Assembly: GCA_039800965.1 (NCBI GenBank)
Contig: JBDLPS010000026.1
Location: 1 to 11,070, forward strand
Direction: 5' to 3'
Source of the DNA: ZC4RG30 sp039800965
Lineage (GTDB): Bacteria; Pseudomonadota; Gammaproteobacteria; Steroidobacterales; Steroidobacteraceae
DNA length: 11,070 bases
The notes under the pieces: generated by a model
Databases searched by the model: none
Told to the model about the DNA's origin: nothing
Seen by the model: only the letters and a program-made list of their open reading frames with translations
Position numbers and translations under genes: made by a program
Shown: piece after piece, positions 1 through 7,897 of the stretch
Numbering within the stretch: position 1 is the first letter of the stretch
Layout: each line of letters begins with the position of its first letter

Positions 1-825
1 CCCGTGAACCTCGTCTTCCTCATCGCCTCCGGCATCGACATCGCCAACGACCGCGTGATCGCTGGCCTGGAGTCCGTGCTGGGTGCCGACGTGACCATTT
101 TCGGTGGCACGTCGTCCGACCAGATGCAGGGCATCGCCACCCACCAGGCGGTGGATGGCAAGGTCTACCAGCATGCCGCGTATGCGGTCGGATTCTGGCT
201 GCCCGGCCTGCGTGCGGATACCCAGGCCACCCATGGGTTCACGGCGGTTGGCGATGCGATGGTCGTGACCGCATCCCGCGGCAACCGCATCCTCGAACTC
301 GATGGGCGCCCGGCCTGGCCGCGCTACCTGGAGCGCCTCGGGTTGCCGGCCGACGCGAAGTTGTCGGCAACCATTCCGGTCGGCGCGCTGGCAGAGGCAC
401 TGCCGGCCGCGCTCGCCGAGGAGTACGGCAATCCCCATATCCTCCGTGTGGTCACGCAGCACGGTCCCGATGGGTCGCTCGTGTATGCGACCGACGTGGC
501 GGAGGGCACGCCGCTCTGGCTCACCATGCGCGACGAGTTGCGCATCTTCGCCGACATGGACCGCATGATGGAGGCGATGGTGTCCCGCAACGCCAATTCG
601 AAGCCGGTCGCGGTGTTCCAGGCCGACTGCCTCGCCCGCGGCCGGCGCCTGTTCGATCGCGTCATGAAGGATGAACTCGTGCAGCGCATGCAGCAGCCAC
701 TCTCGGGCTCCGCCGGCATACCACCGTGGTTCGGGATGTACGGCTTCGGCGAATACGCCAGGCTCGGTGGCCGCAACGTGTACCACAACTACACGACCGC
801 GCTGGCCGCGTTGTACATGGATTGA
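1..825 (+). CDS. FIST-domain signal transduction protein (5' partial)
   Basis: The reading frame is already open at base 1 and the first possible start (GTG at 4) falls inside a conserved domain, so the gene begins left of the window. The visible 274 codons hold the later part of a FIST_N domain (GADVTIFGGTSSDQM, then VDGKVYQHAAYAVGFW) and a complete FIST_C domain (about residues 100-270), ending in the typical GMYGFGEYARLGGRNVYHNY stretch. Whole FIST proteins are usually near 380-400 residues, so roughly 100 are missing. FIST is a sensory domain proposed to bind small ligands such as amino acids; it occurs with kinases, chemoreceptors and c-di-GMP enzymes. No signal peptide or membrane segment is seen in the visible part. 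The next gene, a GGDEF-EAL protein, starts 14 bases after the stop, which suggests co-transcription and that this protein feeds c-di-GMP signalling. The family call is firm; the ligand is unknown. Confidence 0.85.
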   Translation, partial: PVNLVFLIASGIDIANDRVIAGLESVLGADVTIFGGTSSDQMQGIATHQAVDGKVYQHAAYAVGFWLPGLRADTQATHGFTAVGDAMVVTASRGNRILELDGRPAWPRYLERLGLPADAKLSATIPVGALAEALPAALAEEYGNPHILRVVTQHGPDGSLVYATDVAEGTPLWLTMRDELRIFADMDRMMEAMVSRNANSKPVAVFQADCLARGRRLFDRVMKDELVQRMQQPLSGSAGIPPWFGMYGFGEYARLGGRNVYHNYTTALAALYMD

Positions 826-839
826 CTCCGCAGGTCGCC

Positions 840-3173
840 ATGCCGCGCACCGAGTCGCCGCGGCCGGACGCCGAGTCCGGCTTCAGTTTTACCGAGAGCC
901 GCCTGCTGCAGCAGCGGCTCATCGACGCGCGTGCGACCCTCGACCGCCAGGTCGGCCAGCTCAAGCGGCTCAACCAGTTCTCCAACCGCCTACTGACTCA
1001 GGCCGACGACCGTTCGCTGACCACCCTGTTCGCGGAAGCCATCGTCGACATCCTGGACATCGAGTGCGGTGCGGCGTGGCTGCTGGATCGCGGCGGTGCC
1101 GTCACCGACATGGCGGTCTGGGGCGCCCCCGACGGACGCCTGGATGCGGGCGCGGGGCCGCGGCTCCGCGAGCATCTGGCACAGTTCCGCAGCCAGGGTG
1201 TCCGGCTCGACGGCAGCGCGCAGCAGCGTTTCTTCGGCGACGGATTTGCCATGTCCGCCATCGCGCAGGGCGGTGGCGTGGATGCGAAGTCCGTCGTGCT
1301 CTTCGGCGCCAATACCGCTGCGCAGGACGGCATCTACGGGCCCATCACCGACGAGATGGTCACCTTGCTGGTGGCGTTGGCGGACAAGTGCGCCGCGCGT
1401 CTTTCCAGCGTGCGCTCGCAGAACATCATCGAGGCCCAGCTGGATTCGATACGCCGTTCCGAGGAGCGACTGCAGCTCGTCCTGCAGAGTACGGACGAGG
1501 GCTGGTGGGACTGGGACCTGCGCAGCGATTCCTGTCTCTATTCCGCGCACTGGTGCGAGATGCTGGGCGCGCGGATCAGCGGGGCCTATGCATCCGGTCC
1601 TTTCTGGTGGGACCAGATGCCGGAGGGAGACCGGGCGCGATTCGATGGACTCCTGGTGTCCAGCGGCACGGCAGACCGCGCTGGCCGGTTCGAGCTGGAG
1701 ATGCGCATCCGGCGCACCGATGGCACCTGGATGCCCATCATGGCCCGTGCCATCGTCCACCGGGACAGGAGTGGCGGGCTGGTGCGCGTGGCGGGATCCA
1801 TCCAGGACCTCAGCGAGCGCAAGCAGACGGAGGAACATATCCATCGCCTGGCCTATTTCGATGCGCTGACGGGTCTGCCCAACCGGCGCCTTTTCGAGGC
1901 GCGGCTGGCCTCCGCCATCGAGGGAAGCCGCATTTCCGGCAACCGCTTCGCGGTGCTGATGATCGACATCGATCGCTTCAAGCAGCTCAATGACTCGCAT
2001 GGGCACGACGCGGGGGATGAGCTGCTCAAGGCCTTGGGCCAGCGGCTGCAGGAGTCGGTGCGGGGTGACGACACGGTGACCCGCGTGGGTGGCGATGAAT
2101 TCGCCATCCTGCTTCAGGGCGTCGGCACGGACGAGTTGCAGGCCTCGGAGCAGGCCCTGCGGCTCGGCGACAAGCTGCTCTCCGAAGTGGCGAAGCCGGT
2201 GTATTTCACATTCGGTGCGCGGCATTTTTCCTGCAGCATCGGGGTGGCGGTTTCGAACGCGGACTCGACGACGATGTCCACCCTGAAGAACGCGGATGTC
2301 GCGCTCTATCAGGCGAAGGAGGCCGGTCGCAATTGCGTCAGGCTGTTCGATCCCGACATGCAGGCCCGCGTGGAATGGCAGGCCGGCATGGAGCAACGCC
2401 TGGTGGTCGCGCTCGAAGAGGGTGCCTTCAGCGTGCGCTACCAGCCGCTCGCGGACCGCCACGGCGGCGTCGCCGGTGTCGAGGCGCTGTTGCGCTGCCG
2501 GACGTCCGACCAGTCCAGCTTCTCGCCGGCCGAATTCATTCCGGTCGCGCAGGAGTCCGGGCTGATCCACCGGCTGGGCGCGTTCGCCATCCGCGAGGCC
2601 TTGCAGCAGTACCGGCGCTGGCACGACGCCGGAACCTTGCCGCCGGGGCTTCGGGTATCCGTCAACGTCAGCGCACCCGAATTCCTTCGTGACGATTTTC
2701 CGTCCCGCGTCCTGTCCGAATTGCGCCAGGTTGGAGTGTCGGGCACGGCGGTCTGCCTGGAGATCACCGAGGCTACGGTCGTCCGCGACCTGGACGTGGC
2801 GGCGGCGCGCATGCAGACGCTCTGCGACCAGGGCGTGGAATTCTCGCTGGATGACTTCGGGACCGGCTTCGCATCGCTGGCCTACCTGCGCCACCTGCCC
2901 ATCAGCGAAGTGAAGATCGACCGGAGCTACGTGCAGAAGATGCTGGTCGACGCGCACGACAGGGCTCTCGCCAGCGCCGTCATCCATCTCTGCAAGGAAC
3001 TCGACATGCGCGTTGTCGCCGAGGGCGTCGAGACTCTGGAACAGTATGCGATGCTGTGCGCGCTGGGATGCGATCGGTTCCAGGGCTTCCTGTTCGGCAA
3101 GGCGGTCGATGCAGTTGCCGATCCGCGCGAGTTCATCGTGGGCGAGATACCGTTGTCAGTGAAACAAGGTTGA
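840..3173 (+). CDS. GAF-PAS-GGDEF-EAL c-di-GMP turnover protein
   Basis: Predicted cytoplasmic bifunctional enzyme of 777 residues. After a helical lead (about 17-45) come a GAF-like domain (about 45-190), a PAS/PAC domain (about 204-330), GGDEF (about 338-500) and EAL (about 515-765). The diguanylate cyclase motif GGDEF is intact at 417-421, and an inhibitory I-site RGDD sits at 408-411, five residues before it. The phosphodiesterase domain keeps E548 (EAL), N609, E641, D671-D672 (DDFGTG), K692, E728 and Q748, the usual metal-binding and catalytic set. Both activities are therefore possible; which one dominates cannot be read from sequence. No membrane segments are visible, so input probably comes through GAF/PAS ligands or the FIST protein encoded just upstream. 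The frame stays open upstream to an ATG at 726, but that would overlap the FIST gene by 100 bases with unrelated arginine-rich sequence, so ATG 840 is preferred; its ribosome binding site is weak. Confidence 0.93.
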   Translation: MPRTESPRPDAESGFSFTESRLLQQRLIDARATLDRQVGQLKRLNQFSNRLLTQADDRSLTTLFAEAIVDILDIECGAAWLLDRGGAVTDMAVWGAPDGRLDAGAGPRLREHLAQFRSQGVRLDGSAQQRFFGDGFAMSAIAQGGGVDAKSVVLFGANTAAQDGIYGPITDEMVTLLVALADKCAARLSSVRSQNIIEAQLDSIRRSEERLQLVLQSTDEGWWDWDLRSDSCLYSAHWCEMLGARISGAYASGPFWWDQMPEGDRARFDGLLVSSGTADRAGRFELEMRIRRTDGTWMPIMARAIVHRDRSGGLVRVAGSIQDLSERKQTEEHIHRLAYFDALTGLPNRRLFEARLASAIEGSRISGNRFAVLMIDIDRFKQLNDSHGHDAGDELLKALGQRLQESVRGDDTVTRVGGDEFAILLQGVGTDELQASEQALRLGDKLLSEVAKPVYFTFGARHFSCSIGVAVSNADSTTMSTLKNADVALYQAKEAGRNCVRLFDPDMQARVEWQAGMEQRLVVALEEGAFSVRYQPLADRHGGVAGVEALLRCRTSDQSSFSPAEFIPVAQESGLIHRLGAFAIREALQQYRRWHDAGTLPPGLRVSVNVSAPEFLRDDFPSRVLSELRQVGVSGTAVCLEITEATVVRDLDVAAARMQTLCDQGVEFSLDDFGTGFASLAYLRHLPISEVKIDRSYVQKMLVDAHDRALASAVIHLCKELDMRVVAEGVETLEQYAMLCALGCDRFQGFLFGKAVDAVADPREFIVGEIPLSVKQG

Positions 3174-3223
3174 ACTGACCGGCGAGGCTGGCGCCCGCAC
3201 TTGCCATGCGGCATCCTCGGCCG

Positions 3224-4519
3224 ATGGAAGCGCTCATCAAGAAAGTCGTCAACGCCCAGTCCGGGGAAATCAAGGCCCTGCTCTGGTCCTTCCTCTACTT
3301 CTTCTTCCTGCTCAGCACGTACTACATGCTGCAGCCGCTTCGCGATGCCATGGGCATCGAGGGTGGCACCAGGAATCTTTCCTGGCTGTTCCTCGCGACC
3401 TTCCTTGCGACGCTGGTGACGGCGCCGTTCCAGGCCGCGCTCGTGGCCAAACTGCCACGCAACCGCTTCATCCCGGTCGTGTACCTGTTCCTTGTCGCGA
3501 ACATGCTGATCTTCTGGGCGCTGATGCGCGCCAACGTTGCGCCGGTCGTGGTGGCCCGTGCGTTCTTCGTCTGGATCACCGTGTTCTCGGTCTTCACCGT
3601 GTCGGTGTTCTGGTCGTTCATGTCCGACCTCTACTCGTCCGAGCAGAGCAAGCGCCTTTTCGGCTTCATCGGTGCCGGAGGTTCCATCGGCTCGATCCTG
3701 GGTCCGATGATCACGCGCCAGCTGGTGGAGCCCATCGGCGTGGCCAACCTGTTGCTGGTGGCTGCGACCCTGCTTGTGCTTGCTGTGGTGGCGGCCAACC
3801 GCCTTGAAGGCGCCGCCGCGGAACTGCAGGCGAGTACGCCGGGCTTCCAGGCGGCGAGCGCCGGGCGGCAGAAGCAGGCCGTCGGCGGTGGCATGTTCGA
3901 TGGCTTCGGGCTGCTGTTCAAATCTCCCTATCTGGGTGGCATCGGCCTGTGGGTCTTCCTGCTCTCGCTCGCCGGCACTTTCCTGTACCTGACGCAGGCG
4001 GATGTGGTCGCGGCGGCGGCGGCGGATTCGGCGGGGCGGACGAAGATCTTCGCCACGATCGCGCAGTGGGTCGGCATCCTGTCGCTCGTGATGCAGTTGC
4101 TGGCGACGGGTCGCATCATCTCGAAGATCGGCACGGGTCCGGCCGCCGCGCTGCTGCCGGCGGTCTTCGTGCTCGGGTTCATCGCCCTGGCGTTCAGCCC
4201 GGTGCTGCTCGTGGTGGCCGGCTTCCAGGCCGTGCAGCGCGCGACGAACTTCGGTGTGGCGAACCTCGCGCGCGAGTCCCTGTGGACGGTCGTCAGCCGC
4301 GACGAGAAGTTCAAGGCGAAGAACATCATCGACGGCAGCGTGTTCCGCCTCGCGGACTGGCTGAACGCGTCGCTGTTCAAGGGGCTTTCGGCGCTGATGG
4401 CGCAGCCGGTGCTGGCTTTCGTCACGGCCGGCATCGCAGGGGGATGGTTCCTGCTGTCGCTGGCGCTGGGCCGCACGCAGGAACGCAAGGCAAAGGAACA
4501 GGCCGCCAGCGCGGCCTGA
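3224..4519 (+). CDS. MFS-like / ATP-ADP translocase-like membrane carrier
   Basis: A 431-residue polytopic inner-membrane protein. About six hydrophobic segments (roughly 18-38, 52-74, 82-101, 107-131, 147-165, 173-192) are followed by a hydrophilic central loop (about 193-225) and a second hydrophobic half, the two-half plan of major facilitator proteins. The YYMLQPLRDAMG segment near 33-44 and the glycine-rich GFIGAGGSIGSILGP near 147-161 resemble bacterial proteins annotated as MFS transporters or NTP/NDP exchange (COG3202-like) translocases. The substrate cannot be inferred. ATG 3224 is chosen because MEALIKKVVNAQSGEIKALL matches the expected N-terminus; an in-frame ATG at 3206 would add six residues (MRHPRP). 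Neither has a clear Shine-Dalgarno sequence. It lies 50 bases after the GGDEF-EAL gene and converges with the aminotransferase, 15 bases apart. No promoter was evident in the short gap before it. Confidence 0.8.
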   Translation: MEALIKKVVNAQSGEIKALLWSFLYFFFLLSTYYMLQPLRDAMGIEGGTRNLSWLFLATFLATLVTAPFQAALVAKLPRNRFIPVVYLFLVANMLIFWALMRANVAPVVVARAFFVWITVFSVFTVSVFWSFMSDLYSSEQSKRLFGFIGAGGSIGSILGPMITRQLVEPIGVANLLLVAATLLVLAVVAANRLEGAAAELQASTPGFQAASAGRQKQAVGGGMFDGFGLLFKSPYLGGIGLWVFLLSLAGTFLYLTQADVVAAAAADSAGRTKIFATIAQWVGILSLVMQLLATGRIISKIGTGPAAALLPAVFVLGFIALAFSPVLLVVAGFQAVQRATNFGVANLARESLWTVVSRDEKFKAKNIIDGSVFRLADWLNASLFKGLSALMAQPVLAFVTAGIAGGWFLLSLALGRTQERKAKEQAASAA

Positions 4520-4527
4520 ACCTGATC

Positions 4528-4547
4528 GCCGGGCTCAGGCGCCCGGC
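4528..4547. terminator. Possible hairpin between convergent genes
   Basis: An inverted repeat GCCGGGC (4528-4534) and GCCCGGC (4541-4547), with a 6-base loop, forms a seven-pair stem that one more C-G pair (4527/4548) extends to eight. It sits at the meeting point of two convergent genes, starting 8 bases after the carrier's stop and overlapping the last codons of the aminotransferase. It could help end transcription in either direction. There is no T-run on either side, so it does not meet the classic intrinsic-terminator pattern, and GC-rich palindromes arise easily in this genome. Confidence 0.3.
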
Positions 4548-5671
4548 GCCACCTTGGCAAGCGCGGAGGCCAGGAAGCCCACGCTCTGGTCCACGTTCTG
4601 CCACTTGTCGAGGCCAAAGAGGCCCACGCGGAAGGTCTTGAACTCCGGGCCTTCGCCACACTGCAGCGGCACGCCCGAGGCGGTCTGCAGTCCTTCGGCG
4701 ATGAACTTCGCGCCGCTCTGGATGCCAGGGTCGGTCGTGTAGCTCACGACGACGCCCGGCGCCTTCCAGCCGTCGGCCGCCACGCTCGGGAAGCCGCGCG
4801 ATTCCATCAGCGCGCGCACCTTCGTGCCGAGCTCGACCTGCTTCGCCTTCAGCACGTCGAAGCCGATGGCGCGCATTTCCTGCATGGTGTCGCGCAGGCG
4901 GACGATGCCATCCGTCGGCATCGTGGCGTGGTAGGCGTGCTGGCCCTTCTCGTAGCCTTCGGCGATCTGCAGCCACTTCTTGAGGTCTGCCGCGAAGCTC
5001 GAGCTCTGCGTGGCATCGATCGCCTTGCGGGCGCGCTCGCCCAGCATGACCAGGCCGCAGCAGGGCGTGCTGCTCCAGCCCTTCTGCGGGGCCGAGATCA
5101 GGATGTCGACGCCGAGGGCGCGCATGTCGACCCACATCGCGCCGGAGGCGATGCAGTCGAGCACGAAGAGCGCACCGACCTCGCGGGCTGCGGCGCTCAC
5201 GGTGCGGATGTAGTCGTCCGACAGGATGATGCCGGCGGAGGTTTCGACGTGCGGCGCGAAGACGATGGTCGGCTTCTCGCGGCGGATCGTCGCGGCCACT
5301 TCATCGGCCGGGCAGGGCGCCCAGGGCGCCTGCGCACCGTCGCCCTGCGGGCGGGCCTGGCAGACGATCGCGTTGTCGCCCAGCTTTCCGGCATCGAAAA
5401 TCTGCGTCCAGCGGAAGCTGAACCAGCCGTTGCGAACGACCAGCAGCTTGCCGTGGTTCGCGAACTGGCGCGCCACCGCTTCCATGCCGAAGGTACCGCC
5501 GCCCGGCACGAGTGCCACGGCGTCGGCCTGGTAGACCTCCTTCAGCGTGGCGATGACTTCCTGCATGACGCCGACGAAACGGCGCGACATGTGGTTGAGC
5601 GAGCGGTCGGTGTAGACCACCGAGAACTCGAGCAGGCCATCGGGATCGACGTTGGGCAGCAGGCCGGGCAT
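4535..5671 (-). CDS. PLP-dependent class V aminotransferase
   Basis: A 378-residue fold-type I PLP enzyme of the class V family (alanine-glyoxylate, serine-pyruvate and 2-aminoethylphosphonate aminotransferase group). The glycine-rich VPGGGTFGMEAVAR near 55-68 fits the cofactor-phosphate region. HVETSAG at 141-147 and the aspartate D172 of LDCIASGAMW fit the ring-binding part, and K197 in SAPQKGW is the expected Schiff-base lysine. The protein is cytoplasmic, with no signal peptide. Substrates are not determinable; a near-match to enzymes simply labelled alanine-glyoxylate-type aminotransferase in Xanthomonas-like genomes is the best I can offer from memory. The start is set at the ATG at 5671 because GGAG (5679-5682) lies seven bases before it and the protein then begins MPGLLPNVDPDGLL; the frame is open to an ATG at 5704, which would add 11 residues with no ribosome binding site. 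It is divergent from pncC across 92 bases. Confidence 0.88.
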   Translation of the reverse strand: MPGLLPNVDPDGLLEFSVVYTDRSLNHMSRRFVGVMQEVIATLKEVYQADAVALVPGGGTFGMEAVARQFANHGKLLVVRNGWFSFRWTQIFDAGKLGDNAIVCQARPQGDGAQAPWAPCPADEVAATIRREKPTIVFAPHVETSAGIILSDDYIRTVSAAAREVGALFVLDCIASGAMWVDMRALGVDILISAPQKGWSSTPCCGLVMLGERARKAIDATQSSSFAADLKKWLQIAEGYEKGQHAYHATMPTDGIVRLRDTMQEMRAIGFDVLKAKQVELGTKVRALMESRGFPSVAADGWKAPGVVVSYTTDPGIQSGAKFIAEGLQTASGVPLQCGEGPEFKTFRVGLFGLDKWQNVDQSVGFLASALAKVAPGA

Positions 5672-5678
5672 GGGAAAT

Positions 5679-5682
5679 CTCC
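5679..5682 (-). promoter_or_regulatory. Ribosome binding site deciding the aminotransferase start
   Basis: GGAG on the minus strand (CTCC on +), seven bases before the ATG at 5671. It favours that start over the upstream in-frame ATG at 5704. Confidence 0.6.
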
Positions 5683-5763
5683 GAACGGTTTCGGGGGGCG
5701 GCAAATTACCATGCAGAGGGGCTGGACTGGACGCGTCGGGGTGCGGCGCAGGAGTATCAGCTC

Positions 5764-6273
5764 ATGACAATTCCTGCCGATGCCCAGCTGGCCGCCCTCG
5801 CGCGGGCCGTGGCGGATTGCCTCGAGGGCCGGGACCTGCGCCTTGTCACGGTGGAGTCCTGTACCGGTGGTTACCTCGCCAAGCTGCTTACCGACATCCC
5901 CGGCAGCTCCCGCTGGTTCGAGGGGGGATACGTCACCTACTCGAATGCTGCGAAGCAGCGGGACGTCGGCGTGCTGGCGCAGACCCTGCTGCGCCACGGG
6001 GCGGTGAGCGAGGCCGTCGTGCGAGAGATGGCCGAGGGCGCGATCGTCCGGACCGGTGCGGCCCTCTCCGTGGCGCTCAGCGGGGTGGCCGGGCCTGCCG
6101 GTGGAACGGCCCGGAACCCTGTTGGCAGCGTCTGGGTGGGCTTTGCCGCACAGGGCCCCGGTGGACCGCGGGTCACGACCGCCCACCATGCCTTCGGGGG
6201 CGACCGGGACGCGGTCCGGCGCCAGGCCGCCGCCGCCGCCCTGGCCGCGGTAAAGGGTCATTTCACCCCGTAG
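5764..6273 (+). CDS. pncC: Nicotinamide-nucleotide amidohydrolase (CinA C-terminal domain type)
   Basis: A 169-residue stand-alone CinA C-terminal domain protein. PncC deamidates nicotinamide mononucleotide to nicotinate mononucleotide, recycling the NMN released by, for example, NAD-dependent DNA ligase back to NAD. Diagnostic motifs are VESCTGG (30-36), PGSSRWFEGGYVTYSNAAK (46-64) and SGVAGPAGG followed by NPVGSVWVG (106-126). The family's proposed Ser-Tyr-Lys active site lies within the second motif (S48, Y59, K64 are the likely equivalents). The N-terminal molybdopterin-binding-like domain of full CinA is absent, as in the E. coli protein. ATG 5764 has AGGAG at 5750-5754, nine bases upstream. 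It lies 83 bases before recA, the arrangement seen in many gammaproteobacteria, but recA has its own SOS promoter. I saw no convincing promoter in the 92-base divergent gap on its left. Confidence 0.92.
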   Translation: MTIPADAQLAALARAVADCLEGRDLRLVTVESCTGGYLAKLLTDIPGSSRWFEGGYVTYSNAAKQRDVGVLAQTLLRHGAVSEAVVREMAEGAIVRTGAALSVALSGVAGPAGGTARNPVGSVWVGFAAQGPGGPRVTTAHHAFGGDRDAVRRQAAAAALAAVKGHFTP

Positions 6274-6317
6274 ACACCGGAAAGACTGTACACATATACA
6301 GTCACCTGTGTTTTAAT
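6271..6317 (+). promoter_or_regulatory. Putative recA promoter(s)
   Basis: Two overlapping sigma70-like solutions are visible. One is TAGACA (6271-6276), 18 bases, TATACA (6295-6300), whose -10 lies inside the LexA box. The other is TACACA (6289-6294), 17 bases, TTTAAT (6312-6317), whose -35 lies inside the box. In both cases LexA bound at 6284-6303 would block RNA polymerase. Which one is used cannot be settled from the sequence. Confidence 0.55.
6284..6303. promoter_or_regulatory. LexA binding site (SOS box) of recA
   Basis: GACTGTACACATATACAGTC fits the gammaproteobacterial LexA consensus CTGT-N8-ACAG exactly, with an extra matched GA/TC pair on each side. It lies 54-73 bases before the recA start and overlaps the likely promoter, so recA should be repressed by LexA and induced by DNA damage. 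recX, just downstream, would share that control. Confidence 0.93.
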
Positions 6318-6356
6318 CCTCTCCATCGTCAAGCCCCAACCTTCGAGGCGCACCCC

Positions 6357-7385
<1,029 letters not shown>

Positions 7386-7402
7386 GTTGGGGTAGGCGTA
7401 AC

Positions 7403-7433
7403 CGGCGGCAGGTCGACGAAGTCCATGCCGCCG
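7403..7433 (+). repeat. Inverted repeat between recA and recX
   Basis: CGGCGGCA (7403-7410) and TGCCGCCG (7426-7433) are perfect complements, separated by a 15-base loop. The RNA hairpin would lie 18 bases after the recA stop. No T-run follows, so it is not a standard terminator. It could limit read-through or stabilise the recA 3' end; in E. coli a recA terminator with partial read-through sets recX level. If recX starts at CTG 7382 the hairpin lies in coding sequence. Confidence 0.4.
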
Positions 7434-7459
7434 ATCCTCAGGCCGCGCGTGTTGCGGCC

Positions 7460-7897
7460 ATGGTCCAGCTTTCCCGCCGCGAGCATTCGCGGGCGGAGTT
7501 GCGTGAAAAGCTGACCGGGCAGGGCTACCAGCCCGGCGCTGTGGCCGAGGCGCTGGAGGGCCTCGCGGCCGAGCGTCTGCTCGACGACGGCCGGTTCGCC
7601 GAAAGCTTTGTCAGGTCACACGCGGCACGCGGCCAGGGGCCCCGCCGCATCCGGCAGGACCTTGCTGCCGCCGGAATCGCGTCCGACCTGGCCGAGCAGG
7701 CGCTGGGCGAGGGGCCGGATTGGGGTGCCCTGGCGCGAGAGACGCGGCGCCGGAAGTTTGGCGAGTCACCGCCTGCCGACTGGGCGGAGCGCGGCCGCCA
7801 AGCCCGATTTTTGCAATACCGGGGCTTTTCAACCGATCATATCCGGATGGCCTTGGGCGGTTCCGAGGCTGACCTCGACCTCGATCCGGACCCATGA
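7460..7897 (+). CDS. recX: Regulatory protein RecX
   Basis: RecX binds RecA filaments and limits their extension and activity. The 145 residues from ATG 7460 hold three-helix RecX repeats: SRREHSRAELREKL near 5-18, then DDGRFAESFVRSHAARGQGPRRIRQDL (about 42-68), and DWGALARETRRRKFGE with RQARFLQYRGFSTDHIRMAL in the C-terminal part. The ATG at 7460 cuts into the first helix, and the frame stays open upstream through an SD-preceded CTG at 7382, which would add 26 residues including a basic start (SWGRRNRRQ) like those of other RecX proteins. The coordinates given are the conservative ATG version; the true start is probably 7382. It follows recA and should share SOS control, reduced by the intervening hairpin. 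Its stop overlaps the alaS start by four bases (ATGA at 7894-7897). Confidence 0.9.
   Translation: MVQLSRREHSRAELREKLTGQGYQPGAVAEALEGLAAERLLDDGRFAESFVRSHAARGQGPRRIRQDLAAAGIASDLAEQALGEGPDWGALARETRRRKFGESPPADWAERGRQARFLQYRGFSTDHIRMALGGSEADLDLDPDP

Noticed and set aside
726..839. N-terminal extension of the GGDEF-EAL gene to ATG 726
   Set aside because: It would overlap the FIST gene by 100 bases with arginine-rich sequence unlike a domain; ATG 840 is the better start.
990..2987. 665-codon open frame on the minus strand opposite the GGDEF-EAL gene
   Set aside because: Its translation has no recognisable domain and low-complexity composition; it is the mirror of a real, motif-rich gene in GC-rich DNA.
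5652..6356. Upstream extension of the recA frame to 5652
   Set aside because: RecA proteins begin at MDENRKKAL; the extension runs through pncC, the LexA box and the promoter.
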